A stretch of DNA of 64,000 bases from Stenocarpella maydis (Eukaryota; Ascomycota; Sordariomycetes; Diaporthales; Diaporthaceae): contig NQMI01000017.1 of the NCBI GenBank assembly GCA_002270565.1, positions 320,150-384,149 on the forward strand. Reading direction: 5' to 3'. The notes beneath the pieces were generated by a model. The model made no database searches, was not told the origin of the DNA, and saw only the letters and a list, made by a program, of their open reading frames with translations. Positions 42,539-53,693 of this stretch are shown here, piece after piece. Position numbers and translations under genes: made by a program. Within the stretch, counting starts at the first letter, position 1. Each line of letters starts with the position of its first letter.

Positions 42539-44509
42539 CTAGGCCGAGACCGGGACGGTCGCTGAGCCCGCCCCAATCGCCGGCTGCGGCTGGTTCTGGG
42601 CCTGGGCCTCGTCGACCTCGGCCTGCTCGTCGATCTCGCCGCCAGCCTCGCGCTCCGCCCAGGCACCCCAGAGACCTCGCTTTCCTCTCACGCGGATGGG
42701 CCCGCCGAGAGAACCGCCCGGTTGCTCGACCTTGATGGCGTCCTTGGTGGCAAGCACCAGGCACTCAAAGAACATCTTGGTCGCGTCTGCCTTGGTCGTC
42801 TTCTTCTCGGGCAGAAGCTCCTGGAAGACCACAGACGTCTTCTTGCGCTTCTCGGGGCTCGTGGCAGCTTCGTCGCCAAACAGGTCACGGAGGATGTGCA
42901 CGGCGTGCTTGGTGCCAACAGACACTGGCCCGTTGTCTGCGGGGTGCACAATGGGCGCCGTTGTGTCGTCAAAGTTTGGCAGGGCGGACGCCTCATCATC
43001 GTAGTTTGCCAAGCCATCGTCGCCCTCTATTTCAAGTATCGTGCCATCAGCCGCCACTGACTGGTTGCCGAGGTCGGCTGCACCAACTGCGAACGGGTCG
43101 TCCTGGCCAATCTCCAGCCGTGGCGACTTGGAAGTGCCGTCAACGTCCATGTCGGCGATGCCACTGTCTCGCTTCCTCTTCAGATCGGTAGGCGCACGAA
43201 GAGCGTCCAAGGAAAGCAGGCCCTTCAGTTCTGGTGCCCATGTTGCGCTCTGTCCATCCATCATGACGCTGGACACGAAACCACCGTTCTTCTGCATTTC
43301 CATCAATGCCAGCAGGTAAGGGTCGCGAGGCAGGAACACCTGTGGCTTGAGGATGTTGTCATGCTTGGACTGTTGCTCCTTGATGACAGCACCCGTGAGC
43401 ATAGTTTGCTCGTCAGGTGCGATAACCTTCCTCTTCTTGGACCTCTGGGGCGCGTTCCGCACCACTGCCGACTCCTCGTCCTCGTTCGGCTCGTACATAT
43501 CCGTGTTGTTGGCGTGGCGACTGTACTCGATCTCGATTTCCTTGGCAAATTCCTCGTCAATGTCAGAAAGCGGAGACTCGGAGATCCGAGCTCGAGCAGC
43601 TTCAGCTCCACCCTCGCGCATTGCAGACTGGTCTCCGAGGTCCAGTCGGAAATCATCGTCACCCATCATGATGTCTCCGTCATCATCGTGAATGCGTACG
43701 CCGTTGTCCCCGAACCCGAGCGCAGTGGACTGGTCATGATCCCGGTCCTTAGCAGGCTGAGGCAGGTCGAATTCACTGAAAATATCCTCCTCCACGCCCC
43801 GGGCAGTGGGGGCTTCACGACCCATTTCCACAGTCATCCTGGTTGGACCCTCGTCGATGTCCATACCGAAGTCAAGCTGCAAGTCCAAGTCGTCCACATT
43901 GGCCAGGGCCAAGCCGTCGTCCTTACCCATTCCATCCTGCAGAAATTGGCTGTTGTTGAAGTCCTCCTGCAAGTTAATATCCCGGTTGCTAACACGGCCT
44001 TTACGGCCCAGAGGTTGAGAGCCAACGTCGAGGTCTTGAGTGCTCAGGAGCAAGTCGACATCGGGGGCAGGTAGCAGGTCTAGGTTGTCATAAGGAGTGA
44101 TGCGGTCAGGAAGCAAAAGAGACTCCCTGTTTGGTACTTGCAGGTTGGCGGGGATGTCATTATTTCCCGACGAGCGGAAAGCCTGGCATGATGTCAGCTG
44201 GGCACGGCCACGAATCGGATGTCAGACCAGAGCTTATGCACATACCATCTTGATCTTCATCAGGGCCTCATTGCAGTCATCAAGCAGGTATCGTGCCTTG
44301 CGGCTGTAGATTCTGACGACGCCGAGCAGCAACTGACCGGTCAACCTCAGCGCCATAGGCGCCTGGCTCGGTGTGATGATCTGCTCGACACTCTCGGTGA
44401 GATTGGACTGCAGGATGTGTTGCTTGGACAGCTTGCGCTCCAAGTTGGCAGACAGCCAGACGCGGGCCAAAGGCCCGGTCTTCTGGAGAAGAGTCTCGGA
44501 ATAGAACAT
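42539..44509 (-). CDS. RAD21: Cohesin alpha-kleisin Rad21/Scc1
   Basis: Closes the cohesin ring around Smc1 and Smc3, holding sister chromatids until separase cleavage. Exons 44509-44246 and 44182-42539 give 635 residues. The N-terminal kleisin domain that binds Smc3 is textbook: [32 protein letters not shown] and [19 protein letters not shown]. The acidic middle carries candidate separase sites of ExxR type (for example EYSR near residue 300), but I cannot choose between them. The C-terminal winged helix that binds Smc1 is present (about 555-605): [20 protein letters not shown] and [14 protein letters not shown]. It is the mitotic Rad21 type, judging from the N-terminus and length. The 63-base intron joins MKIKM to [11 protein letters not shown]. 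Confidence 0.94.
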
Positions 44510-45589
44510 GGTCGCGACGGCGTCGCAGTGGTATGGGAGGGTGTTCGATGTGGACGGAAGCGATGTTTGGTGCTAAGTTGTGATAGATAAGGGTACGATA
44601 ATCGATAAAGGCTGGACGCGCCGACGCGCAGAGGAGGTGGGTTCGCAAGACAACGAGATGAGCGCGTTTGTAGCCAGGCGCGTGAACCCAACCAGCCGTG
44701 GACGGGGCAGGAAAAACAGTACAAGACGCGTACGACGTGCACAGAGGCCGCGAGGCAGGCTAGAATGCCGCGATCAGCAATTTGGAGATGCTGGAGCGAG
44801 TTGCGACAGCTTTGTAGCAGATCGCAGGGGGGCGGTGGGATGGAAGCAAAGGAGGGTTAGATGGAGAGGGGGGGAAGAGGACGGACTGGTGGTGCTTGTT
44901 GTTCTTGGTCCAGGTTAAGACCCTGCAAAATGGGAACGGCGGCTGGCCCTGCCAGAATTGAGTGGCTGGTCAACCAATCATCAGAGGATGCAACCCCCAG
45001 GACGGTGGCACACTTTGAAAGGGTTAGGGTTTTGTTGCTGTGTGGACGAGCTTTGGCCACCGGCTGTGACAAATGAGAAACGCAGGCTCACATGCGAGTG
45101 CGAGTCAATCGCTGCCCCAGCTCCAAGGTCCAAGTCGACCAAAAAGAAGGTAAGAAGAGTCATCCCTATGGGACCTTTTGGCATTAAGTTTTACTACATA
45201 CCTAGGTATCGTTGTCTTGATTTGCCAGTGCAAGTCTGCGTCCAGCGGCATCATCACACCTGACTGATGGTGGACAATTATCCCTGGACATAGTTTTCTA
45301 CGAGGATACACAGATGATATGTCACACAGTGGTGCAATAGAATTGGCCCCTCTGCCAGTAAGGTCCTTCATCAGTTTTGAGGCGGCGCTCGAACAAGCTC
45401 CTGAGAGCGATAGCAGTATGAAGGAACGTCCGGGTATGTTCAATGAGACAGTCATAGACCTGTAACGTAAGAACATCTGAAGCAGAAGACTGTTGGGCCT
45501 GCCATCTCAGGACAATCTGTGCGCTTTTCGAACAGGAAATGAGTAAGGCGGTCGATATCTTCTTGGCCCTGCTGCTTGATCCCAACCAG
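44510..45589. promoter_or_regulatory. RAD21 upstream region and flank
   Basis: About 1.1 kb. The part next to 44510 should hold the RAD21 promoter. A perfect TACCTAGGTA palindrome is at 45199-45208. No gene is supported; the 45322-45609 minus-strand ORF is the shadow of a probable P450 relic. Confidence 0.4.
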
Positions 45590-45770
45590 AAAGACGAAGT
45601 CATCAACATGTCACCGAGTGTGAGTGGCTAGGCATTGATATGGTCGGCCGTCTGGCGATCGGCTTTGAACTCAAGACACAGCGTGAATCAACCCACAGCA
45701 ATGTCAGAGGGCATTATAGCCAGATCAGTCATTTCCATTGTCTGTATATCCTGGCCAAGTCTTCTGGCCT
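45540..45770 (+). pseudogene. Cytochrome P450 relic (fragment)
   Basis: A short plus-strand segment around 45615-45695 reads CEWLGIDMVGRLAIGFELKTQ then RESTH, closely recalling the helix with WLGMD-VG-LAFG found in fungal P450s. Upstream, KDEVINM lies in another frame, and stops surround it. No haem-binding Cys motif or ExxR is found nearby, so only a scrap of an old P450 gene remains. The assignment rests on one motif. Confidence 0.3.
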
Positions 45771-47268
45771 GGACTCAACCATCACTTGGCTTTCACCTCG
45801 TCATCTCGAGACCGACAAGAAGAATCTGATAGATCACTGCATATGGTGATCAGCAGTCATACAGCACTGTTCAAGGAAGTAATGCATGGCTTTTATTTAC
45901 AGGTCGCAGTAGAAATGCTGCCTGATGACCTCAGGAGCTTTAGGCCCAAGCGATCCTGATTGTAAACCCAGGTAGGCAGGCCCCCTCTCCTGTTCGGCTC
46001 ATTCCTTGGGCCAGGACCTAAATGGGTATTACGAACAACAGGCAGCACAACAGCAACAACGATGGCTACCGCCTTTTTCTATCTTTGTCGAAATCCCACT
46101 GCATATAAGCGCTTAGCATTCAAAATTGGAAGTAGATTTTCAGCTGGGGCAAAACTCAGCCATGGCGCACTGTTGCAGCAAAGCTAGTTATATAAGGAAA
46201 TAACTTACCCTAAGATTATTACGCAAAGAGAGAAGAGCTAAGTATCCTATAGTCCCTAGGCATGGTGCAGGCATTTATATAATAAGCCACAGGAGTCAGT
46301 ATTATAACAACACCCCATCTCTAAACCATAGTTATCCCTAACTATAGGTTAAGGCTTATAGCTAAAGCTATATATGGTGTGTCCAATGGCAGTGTGTTTA
46401 ATAGTAGTGGGTGCAGTAAGTAAAAACTGTTAGCCTTGCTGACTAAGTCCTCAGTATTGGTTTCCCCCTTGGGAAGATAGCGCCTACTTAGCTGTATGTA
46501 AACTGAAATAAGATATTTCAAATTCGGCAGCTATATCTCTGAGTCCTCTCATGGCATTGGTAGATATAAAGGATACAAATCGTAAAATGTCAGAGAACTG
46601 AATTGCATGTTCCTTTTAATTAATTCATTGTCAGCCGCTCTGTGATTGGTGTCCCTTCTAGGCCACACGTAATTGACATGTCTGCCATCCCCAAAAAGCA
46701 CCTGGGTACCCAGGTATCCTGTAGCGTAGTGTAAGTACTATCTAGCCAGCCGGGTAACTACACTACCCCATGTGCCTAGAATAGCTTTCCGCCGTTCTGG
46801 GCCTGCAGGGCATTCAAACCTGCGCCTCATGTTGCGCACTGACGCGCAAAGAAGCTTGGGTGGATTCAGCCTCGACCCGACCCGGTTTGGATTGACTGGT
46901 CAGACTCCAGCGTTCGCGACCACTCTGCAGACGGTCCATCAACTCAACCTTACACGTCAGCGCCATCTTTTCCCGACCTTCCTGTCCACACCAGCTCCTG
47001 AGTGAACATATTTTCTGCATTTCTTGCGCCGTCGTTTCCTACAACTGCATCAACCCCTGGACAACCCTGTCAGACAATGACGCGCGCCCTGCGATTCCTC
47101 CACGTCTCTTAATGCGGCTGCCCACAGCGTAGCACCATCTTGGCTCCCCGGTTGTTGCTCGGGCCCATCTCGAAAAGGACTTCACCCTCGGAAGCCGGTC
47201 GACTCGGCTGACGAGGTCCCTCTCGATCCTTTGTGCGCAACGCCTAGGCTCGTTGCCATTGCGAGAAC
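45771..47268. promoter_or_regulatory. Region upstream of PMR1, partly AT-rich
   Basis: About 1.5 kb. The stretch about 46180-46460 is AT-rich with short repeats of TATAGCTA type and may be an eroded transposon. From about 46700 the composition returns to normal and CT-rich tracts lead to the PMR1 start. A near-palindrome GGGTACCCAGGTA lies near 46703-46716. No gene is supported. Confidence 0.4.
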
Positions 47269-50200
47269 ATGGACAGATTCACCGGAGACTCCCCAAGCCT
47301 GCCAATCTTCAACGACTCGAGCAAGCCCATCGAACTGTCTCCTTGGGCCGACGGCGATCGACCACGGTCTAGATCACCAGGATATGCGCGCACGACCTCG
47401 GCGCAGTCTAGGGTAAGGTAGCCTTCCCGACATAGCAAGTCAGTCATGGCTTTGGTCTTCATTTTGTGCTGACCTGCTTCATACACAGAGCGTCGCCGAC
47501 GACTTCTCCTGCCTGACCGCCGCCGAGAGTGCATCACGCCTCAAGACATCCCTAACATACGGCCTGACGCCCCCAGAGGCTCTGTCACGACTGCGAGACT
47601 TTGGACCCAATGAGATACCCCACGAGCCCCCCGAGCCATTGTGGCTTCGATTCCTGGGACAATTCAAAGAGCCATTGATACTTCTCCTGCTCGCTTCTGC
47701 TGGGGCATCTGTGCTCGTGGGAAATGTGGATGATGCTGTCAGCATAACCATCGCCGTGACCATTGTCGTCAGTGTCGGCTTCGTGCAAGAATACCGGTCG
47801 GAAAAGTCCATCGAAGCCCTCAACCACCTTGTTCCGAACCACGCGCATTTGATCAGGAGCGTGTCGCCCAAGACAGGCTCGACCCCCAAAACATCGAACT
47901 GGCAGCCTGCTAGAGACAATGGATTGGAAGACAGCGCGTCATCGGGTACTCCAACGCCTGCCGAGGAGGTCCTTGAGGCAACGTCGTCCAAGGTCATGGC
48001 CGGGACACTGGTACCCGGCGACCTGGTTATATTCACAACAGGCGACCGCATCCCGGCCGACCTGCGCGTAACAAAAGCTGCCGACTTGACAGTTGATCTT
48101 TCGAACCTTACTGGAGAGACCGAGCCGGTCAAAGTGACCGCTGAGCCGCGCTCTCGTGCCGCGGTAGCATCGGCAAACCAGGGAGCAACGGCTCTGCAGC
48201 TACCGGCTCCGACTTTTGCTGATTCCTCGGAAGCGGCGAACGGCAAACCTAATCTCGACCCTAATGAAGCTCAAAACATTGCGTATATGGGAACATTGGT
48301 CAAATCTGGTCACGGCCAAGGTATAGTCTTTGCGACAGGCGGTGACACGCAGCTGGGGACCATTGCTACAAGCGTCACAGACACTGAGAGCCCTCGCTCG
48401 CCTCTTCAGCTATCCATGGACGACCTTGGCTCGCAGCTGAGCAAGTTTTCTTTCGTGGTCATCGGCCTGATTTCCGTGGCCGGCTGGCTGCAGGGGAAGG
48501 GACTGCTCGACATATTCACCATCTCCGTATCACTCGCTGTTGCCGCGATTCCCGAAGGACTTCCGATTATTGTTACTGTGACGCTCGCCCTCGGCGTTCA
48601 CCGTATGGCCCGTCACAATGCTATCGTACGCAAGATGCCCAAGGTCGAGACACTGGGCTCCGTGAACGTGGTCTGCTCTGACAAGACTGGTAACTAAAAC
48701 CATTCACATTGTGGGGGGCACCTAGGCTAACTTGGTATCAGGTACGCTCACAATGAATCATATGACAAGCTCCAAGATGTGGTACTTTGGTGCGGACGAC
48801 GTTGTCGATGTCGACTCGGATGATGAAGTCACCGATACCACCCCTGATGCTGCAACCCTGCGCATCCTACGCATTGGCAATATCGCCAATGATGGGCGCC
48901 TGGCTAGGCGATACACTGAGAATGGAGCTGCAACCAAGGCCGTGCTATCTTCGACCATAGGTCGGGACGAACCTTCAACCTACACACGCTGGGTTGGGCA
49001 GCCCACTGACGTTGCTATGCTTGACTTATTGGACAGGTTCCGTGAGCATGATGTGCGCGAATCGATTGGGACTCGAACCTCGGAGACGCCTTTCAGCTCC
49101 GAGAGAAAATGGATGGGTGTGACCATCGGGTCCGATAAAAGTGAAAAGGAATTTGCCTACATGAAAGGCGCTTTGGAACGGGTTCTCGAAGCTTGCGAAA
49201 GTTATATCACGAAAGACGGCCGAGAGTTTGTTCTTGATTCGTCACGAAAACAGGAGATCGAACAAGCTGCAGATGCTATGGCCACCAAGGGACTCCGCAT
49301 CATCGCATTTGCCAGTGGACCTGTGAATAGGCCTGGCAGAAGCAAATCTAACGTGCCACCTTCCAGGAGTGGGACCCCCGGGCATGATGGCAGCAGTAGC
49401 CCCCGGCCTCAAGAGGATGACACTATATACAAAGGCCTTACATTCGCTGGGCTGGTCGGCATGAGTGACCCGCCGAGACCTGGCGTTGGTCGGTCAATTA
49501 GAAAGCTTATGCGCGGTGGTGTCAAGGTGATCATGATCACGGGCGATGCTGAGACCACGGCGGTTGCGATTGGTAAACAGCTTGGAATGGAGATTGCTAC
49601 TCCTCGGGATCATGGACCGGGTCAGGTCTCTGTCAAACCGGTCTTGACTGGCAAGGATGTGGACGATCTCTCCGAGGAAGACCTTGCGCTGGCCATGCAG
49701 CACACCACCATCTTCGCACGTACCACTCCAGACCACAAATTAAAGATCATCAAGGCGCTCCAATCACGAGGGGATATCGTCGCCATGACCGGTGACGGCG
49801 TCAATGACGCACCTGCACTGAAGAAGGCGGACATCGGCATTGCCATGGGCAGGAACGGAACCGACGTGGCCAAGGAAGCAGCCGACATGATATTGACTGA
49901 TGACGACTTCTCAACCATCTTGAATGCGATCGAGGAGGGCAAGGGCATCTTCAACAACATCCAGAACTTCCTGACCTTTCAGCTGAGCACAAGCGCAGCT
50001 GGTCTCTCCCTAGTCCTGATTTGCACCATCCTGGGTTTCAAGTCCCCGCTGAATGCGATGCAAATCCTCTGGATCAGTAAGCATCACCCTTTCCTGCGAC
50101 GTACGCGTACGTCCATGCATGTGGAACCTGCTAACCGATGACCAGATATCATCATGGACGGCCCCCCCGCACAGTCATTGGGCGTCGAGCGCGTCGACCC

Positions 50201-50684
50201 GGACGTAATGAAACGGCCACCCCGCAGGCGCGGCGCACCGGTGCTCACCCGGGCGCTGATCCAGCGGGTGGCGCAGTCCGCCTTTATCGTGATGCTGGGG
50301 ACGATGCTGGTGTATACGCACGAGATGCTCGGGGACGGGGAGGTGACGCGGCGCGACACCACCATGACCTTCACGTGCTTCGTGCTCTTCGACATGTTCA
50401 ACGCTCTCGCGTGCCGCTCCGAGTCCAAATCGGTGCTGCGCGGCGAGGTCGGGCTTTTCTCAAACACGCTCTTCAACTGGGCCGTCGCCATGAGCCTCGT
50501 GGGCCAGCTGCTCGTCATCTACTTCCCCTGGCTGCAGGAGGTGTTCCAGACCGAGAGCCTCGGCTTCTACGACCTCGCCAGCCTCGTCATGCTCTGCAGC
50601 ACCGTCTTCTGGGCGGATGAGGCGAGGAAGTGGTGGAAGTACGGCAAGAAACGGCTCGGGACTGGGTACAGCCAGGCTGTCTGA
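47269..50684 (+). CDS. PMR1: Golgi Ca2+/Mn2+-transporting P-type ATPase (PMR1)
   Basis: Pumps calcium and manganese into the Golgi, supporting glycosylation and secretion. Exons 47269-47412, 47489-48689, 48742-50076 and 50146-50684 give 1072 residues, longer than yeast Pmr1 because of Ser/Pro-rich insertions (about 205-235 and 650-680). Motifs in order: LTGETEPVK in the actuator, the helix-4 signature AAIPEGLP, the phosphorylated Asp (about 446) in SDKTGTLTMN, which is rebuilt across the 48690-48741 intron, MKGALERV in the nucleotide domain, [10 protein letters not shown] and [21 protein letters not shown]. Helix 6 continues across the last intron as [17 protein letters not shown]. The shape (no calmodulin tail, PMR1-type N-terminus) favours the secretory-pathway pump over plasma-membrane or SERCA types. 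Confidence 0.95.
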
Positions 50685-52817
50685 GTGGATTCGCTCTGTT
50701 TATCCCTCGTTGTATTATGCATGGCGTGACGCTTGTATATACATTGCGTAGAGCCATTATAATAGAGTGCCATCATCATATCTCGTGCCGCCGGCACTAA
50801 TCGACTGGGGCGAAGATGTCATGCGAGCGGCCCAGGCCAGACGAGCTGTGAGCGGAGTCCTTGCCAATCCGGTGGATGGCACGGCAGTAGACATTGTGTT
50901 CCTGCTGCAATTTTCGACTTCTTTTGCTGCATTCAGCCCCGTCAGGTACACGAGCTGGTGGTTCAGAGTGCCAGCTTTAGCCTCGTGACCAATCTTGGTC
51001 GGTACAAATTAAGCACAAGCGTTGAATCGACAACAACACCCGCATTGCTCCTGTCCGAACACGCGCGGCAGTGTGGACCTCGATCTGTCTCGCGAACCAA
51101 GCACCCCGCCAAATCTAATGCTAGAGACAACAAGCACCGGGCACCCCCTCATTGTGGAGGCTGCGAGATCATGCTCCTCAGCTGAGAAGTGAAAGCTGCA
51201 GGCGTCGGTGGCCCGGGGGCAGGCCTTATGACGATAATCTGGCGAATGGGGGTTATGTATGGCAGACAAGATGTAGGTATGAGAGATCAGAAGCCGATAT
51301 GGCTACTCGGAATTCCAGGCGACAGTAACCGAATTAAGAGTTGAAGCAAGGAGGTGAAAGAGGGAACACGTAAAGTAGCAATTTATATGGTTGCTTCCTA
51401 GTAACGCCTTCTGTATTGTCATCCAGAATGTTCCCACCTTTACGTGATGACTTTATTTCCCGTTTCTACCACGGCCCAAACAAGGAAGACAAATTGTGGA
51501 CTGTGTTTTCGCAGCCTACATCGGAATATACGAGCTATTGGCATGAGGGGGGAGCTGCTCGCTGTGGGCTGCGGTGCCATCAAGGATTCAGGCCGAGAAG
51601 CATGAGGGCGACTATGTTTTGATACCTGGCGCCGAAGGGCCTCGGTAGATCCTTCAGGTGGCAAGAACCAAGAAAGAAATAGAAGTAATGAGCTTGAGCA
51701 GAATAGGCACAATAACCATACCTCGGACAATTTCGAGCCTTGGCCGTGTGGCTGAGAGTGTCCCTGTAGTACAGCCAAGAGTACCTTATTCTCCCTGCAT
51801 GTCTCACAGTGCCAGCCTCTGGGATATTATTACCGCGCATGCAGCGGAAGCCGACCGGTCGAGACAGTGCCTCACATAATATCAAGCTCTGCTGGCGCAT
51901 ATTTTCCAGTAAGAATAGAGGACTGACCGCCCGATATTGCCATTGTGTTCCAGCGAAGGCGCTGCGGATTGAATATTCAAGTTCGTATACTTAGTTGCCC
52001 GGAAATCGAAAACTACACTTTCAGCCCACTCTGCCATAGAGAATAGAAAAGGGGGCCAAATATATTATTACAACAGCAGTCTCTATCCCGACCTACAACC
52101 TACTATATGATCATATTCTCTGCTTGCCGCAACGGGGCCACAGCCGGTCTTTGGGGCGAGGGGCGAACTGCAGTCGCTTCATGACATGCCATCTAATGAG
52201 CCGAACCGGGATATAATCTTAGTGAAATACCTTCCTGCACGCATTTCCAACAGCCGAGGTAAGAACACCAAGACCTGAATTACAGTTACCAGCAAGAATG
52301 TAGTTAAAGAGACTACGCCATTTCATATCCCATACAATACATCCTACCGCCATGATTTCTGTGGTGGCGATGGCGGCTGATTTAATATCTCTGGACGGGT
52401 ACGTAAGTCCAACTCACTCGCCCAAGCTACAGACCGTTTCGGCGTTACTGGCAATCTTGTAAAACTGATTCGTATTGATCACAAATTTCCCAGGGGCTGT
52501 TCTTTACGCTTTGTCTCCTGCTTGTCGTTGCGGGTTGTGTCTATATTCTGCATACCTTGATCGACCATCTCCTCGCCGAGGATTAGCCTATGATCCTCTC
52601 CTCGTTGCGAATCCTTCTGGTAATCGAAGTCTTGTGACAAGCTTCCCTCGTCGCCACGTAAGGGGTGCTTAGTTACTGCTGAGCATGGTGCCTCGATGAA
52701 ATCCCCACCGCTTGCATCGCTAGGACTGGAGTTCTTGGTGATAGGTTTGTAAGTTGTTGTCCTCAGCTGCATTCCTGGCATGATTGTTTTCCCATTAACA
52801 GCTGTATTGTTTAGTGC
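50685..52817. other. Intergenic region between PMR1 and the HET relic
   Basis: About 2.1 kb. The first few hundred bases are the PMR1 3' flank. No ORF in the rest (for example 51440-51778 minus, 51580-51900 minus) shows a motif, and stops are frequent in all frames. Confidence 0.4.
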
Positions 52818-53129
52818 ATTCTGCAAGATGCATCAAGTCCCCAGGAAAGGGAAGTGAAGCATCGCATGATTAACCAGATGGACCGGATATATTCCAATGC
52901 TTATACTACAATCATCGCTGCTGCCGGACAGGATGCCCGCACGGGGCTGCCCGGCGTTTCCCGGTTCCGCCGTATACAACTGCACGAAGCACATATTGGC
53001 GAGAATTTATGTGAGCGAGTGGGTACTTGCCACTGGTTTGAGGCCTTGGGTTTTGATATGCTGTTCCTGAACGATGATGGTTGCATACTGCCGGTTGGTA
53101 TTGAACGAAGGACGCGGTGTCTGGTTTAA
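52818..53129 (+). pseudogene. HET-domain fragment (heterokaryon incompatibility)
   Basis: The reading CILQDASSPQEREVKHRM then QMDRIYSNAYTTIIAAAG and ARTGLPGVSR matches the core of the fungal HET domain (a Cys-I-x-Q-D segment followed by the M-x-x-IYSNA-x-x-I-AAAG motif). A stop lies directly upstream of the Cys, and the expected preceding W-D-LC segment and downstream helices are absent. It ends at 53129 with unrelated sequence. I read it as an orphan piece of a larger HET gene. Confidence 0.6.
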
Positions 53130-53412
53130 GCTGTGGATGCTGGGTAGTTGTTTGAACGGAGCATGAAACTGAAGTGGACCAACAGATAACAGAAATAACT
53201 CTACACCATGTAACTACCTAGGTATGCTTTGAATGGGGGGGGGGCCGCTGGTGGGAAGTGCACCTGCGTTATATATATAGAGTGCCCCCCCGGGCAGCTG
53301 AACACCCCCCCCTATTGAACATGTCATCAACACCAACCCCTCCCCATCATTGCTAACTTTAACCAGCCACAACTTTATAAAATAATTTTTCCTCTACACC
53401 GGATTAATTATA
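53130..53412. other. Spacer with homopolymer G and C runs
   Basis: Short gene-free stretch at the edge of the AT-rich island. Runs of G (about 53236-53246) and C (about 53285-53315) are present, and a perfect TACCTAGGTA palindrome is at 53215-53224. Confidence 0.4.
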
Positions 53413-53693
53413 ATGGATTCAGAATTATCTCATGAATCTAGTATTTAACTTGCCCTAAAGAGTTTCTATAATAGGGATATAACTTTATATAAAGTAATAA
53501 AGCAATATAAAGTCCTGCTATTTATACTATCTACTTAAAAAAATAGCAATTCTTTATAAACCTATGTAAATAAAGCCTAATTAAAGCTATTGCTAGCTAT
53601 AGAGTAGTTAATTATTAACTAGATTCTAGCGGAGGAATGCTAGAAATGCTCTCTCTTAAAGGCTATAATCTACTATTTTGTAAAGGCCCTACT
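53413..53693 (+). pseudogene. RIP-mutated transposase N-terminus (pogo/Fot1-like, tentative)
   Basis: From the ATG at 53413 one frame reads LALKSFYNRDITLYKVIKQYKVL and later TYVNKA, LKLLLAIE, LIIN and ILAEEC, interrupted only by TAA and TAG codons where Gln or Trp would fit. The pattern resembles the helix-turn-helix start of fungal pogo/Fot1 transposases. It breaks off at about 53694, where the GC content jumps. The stop-codon type fits C-to-T mutation by RIP. Confidence 0.4.

Noticed and set aside
43361..44074. 237-residue plus-strand frame over RAD21
   Set aside because: Shadow of the RAD21 acidic region; no motif.
46801..46830. A possible tRNA (T-arm-like GGCATTCAAACCTGCGCC)
   Set aside because: No acceptor or anticodon stem pairs with it; no other tRNA, rRNA or CRISPR array was recognised in the window.
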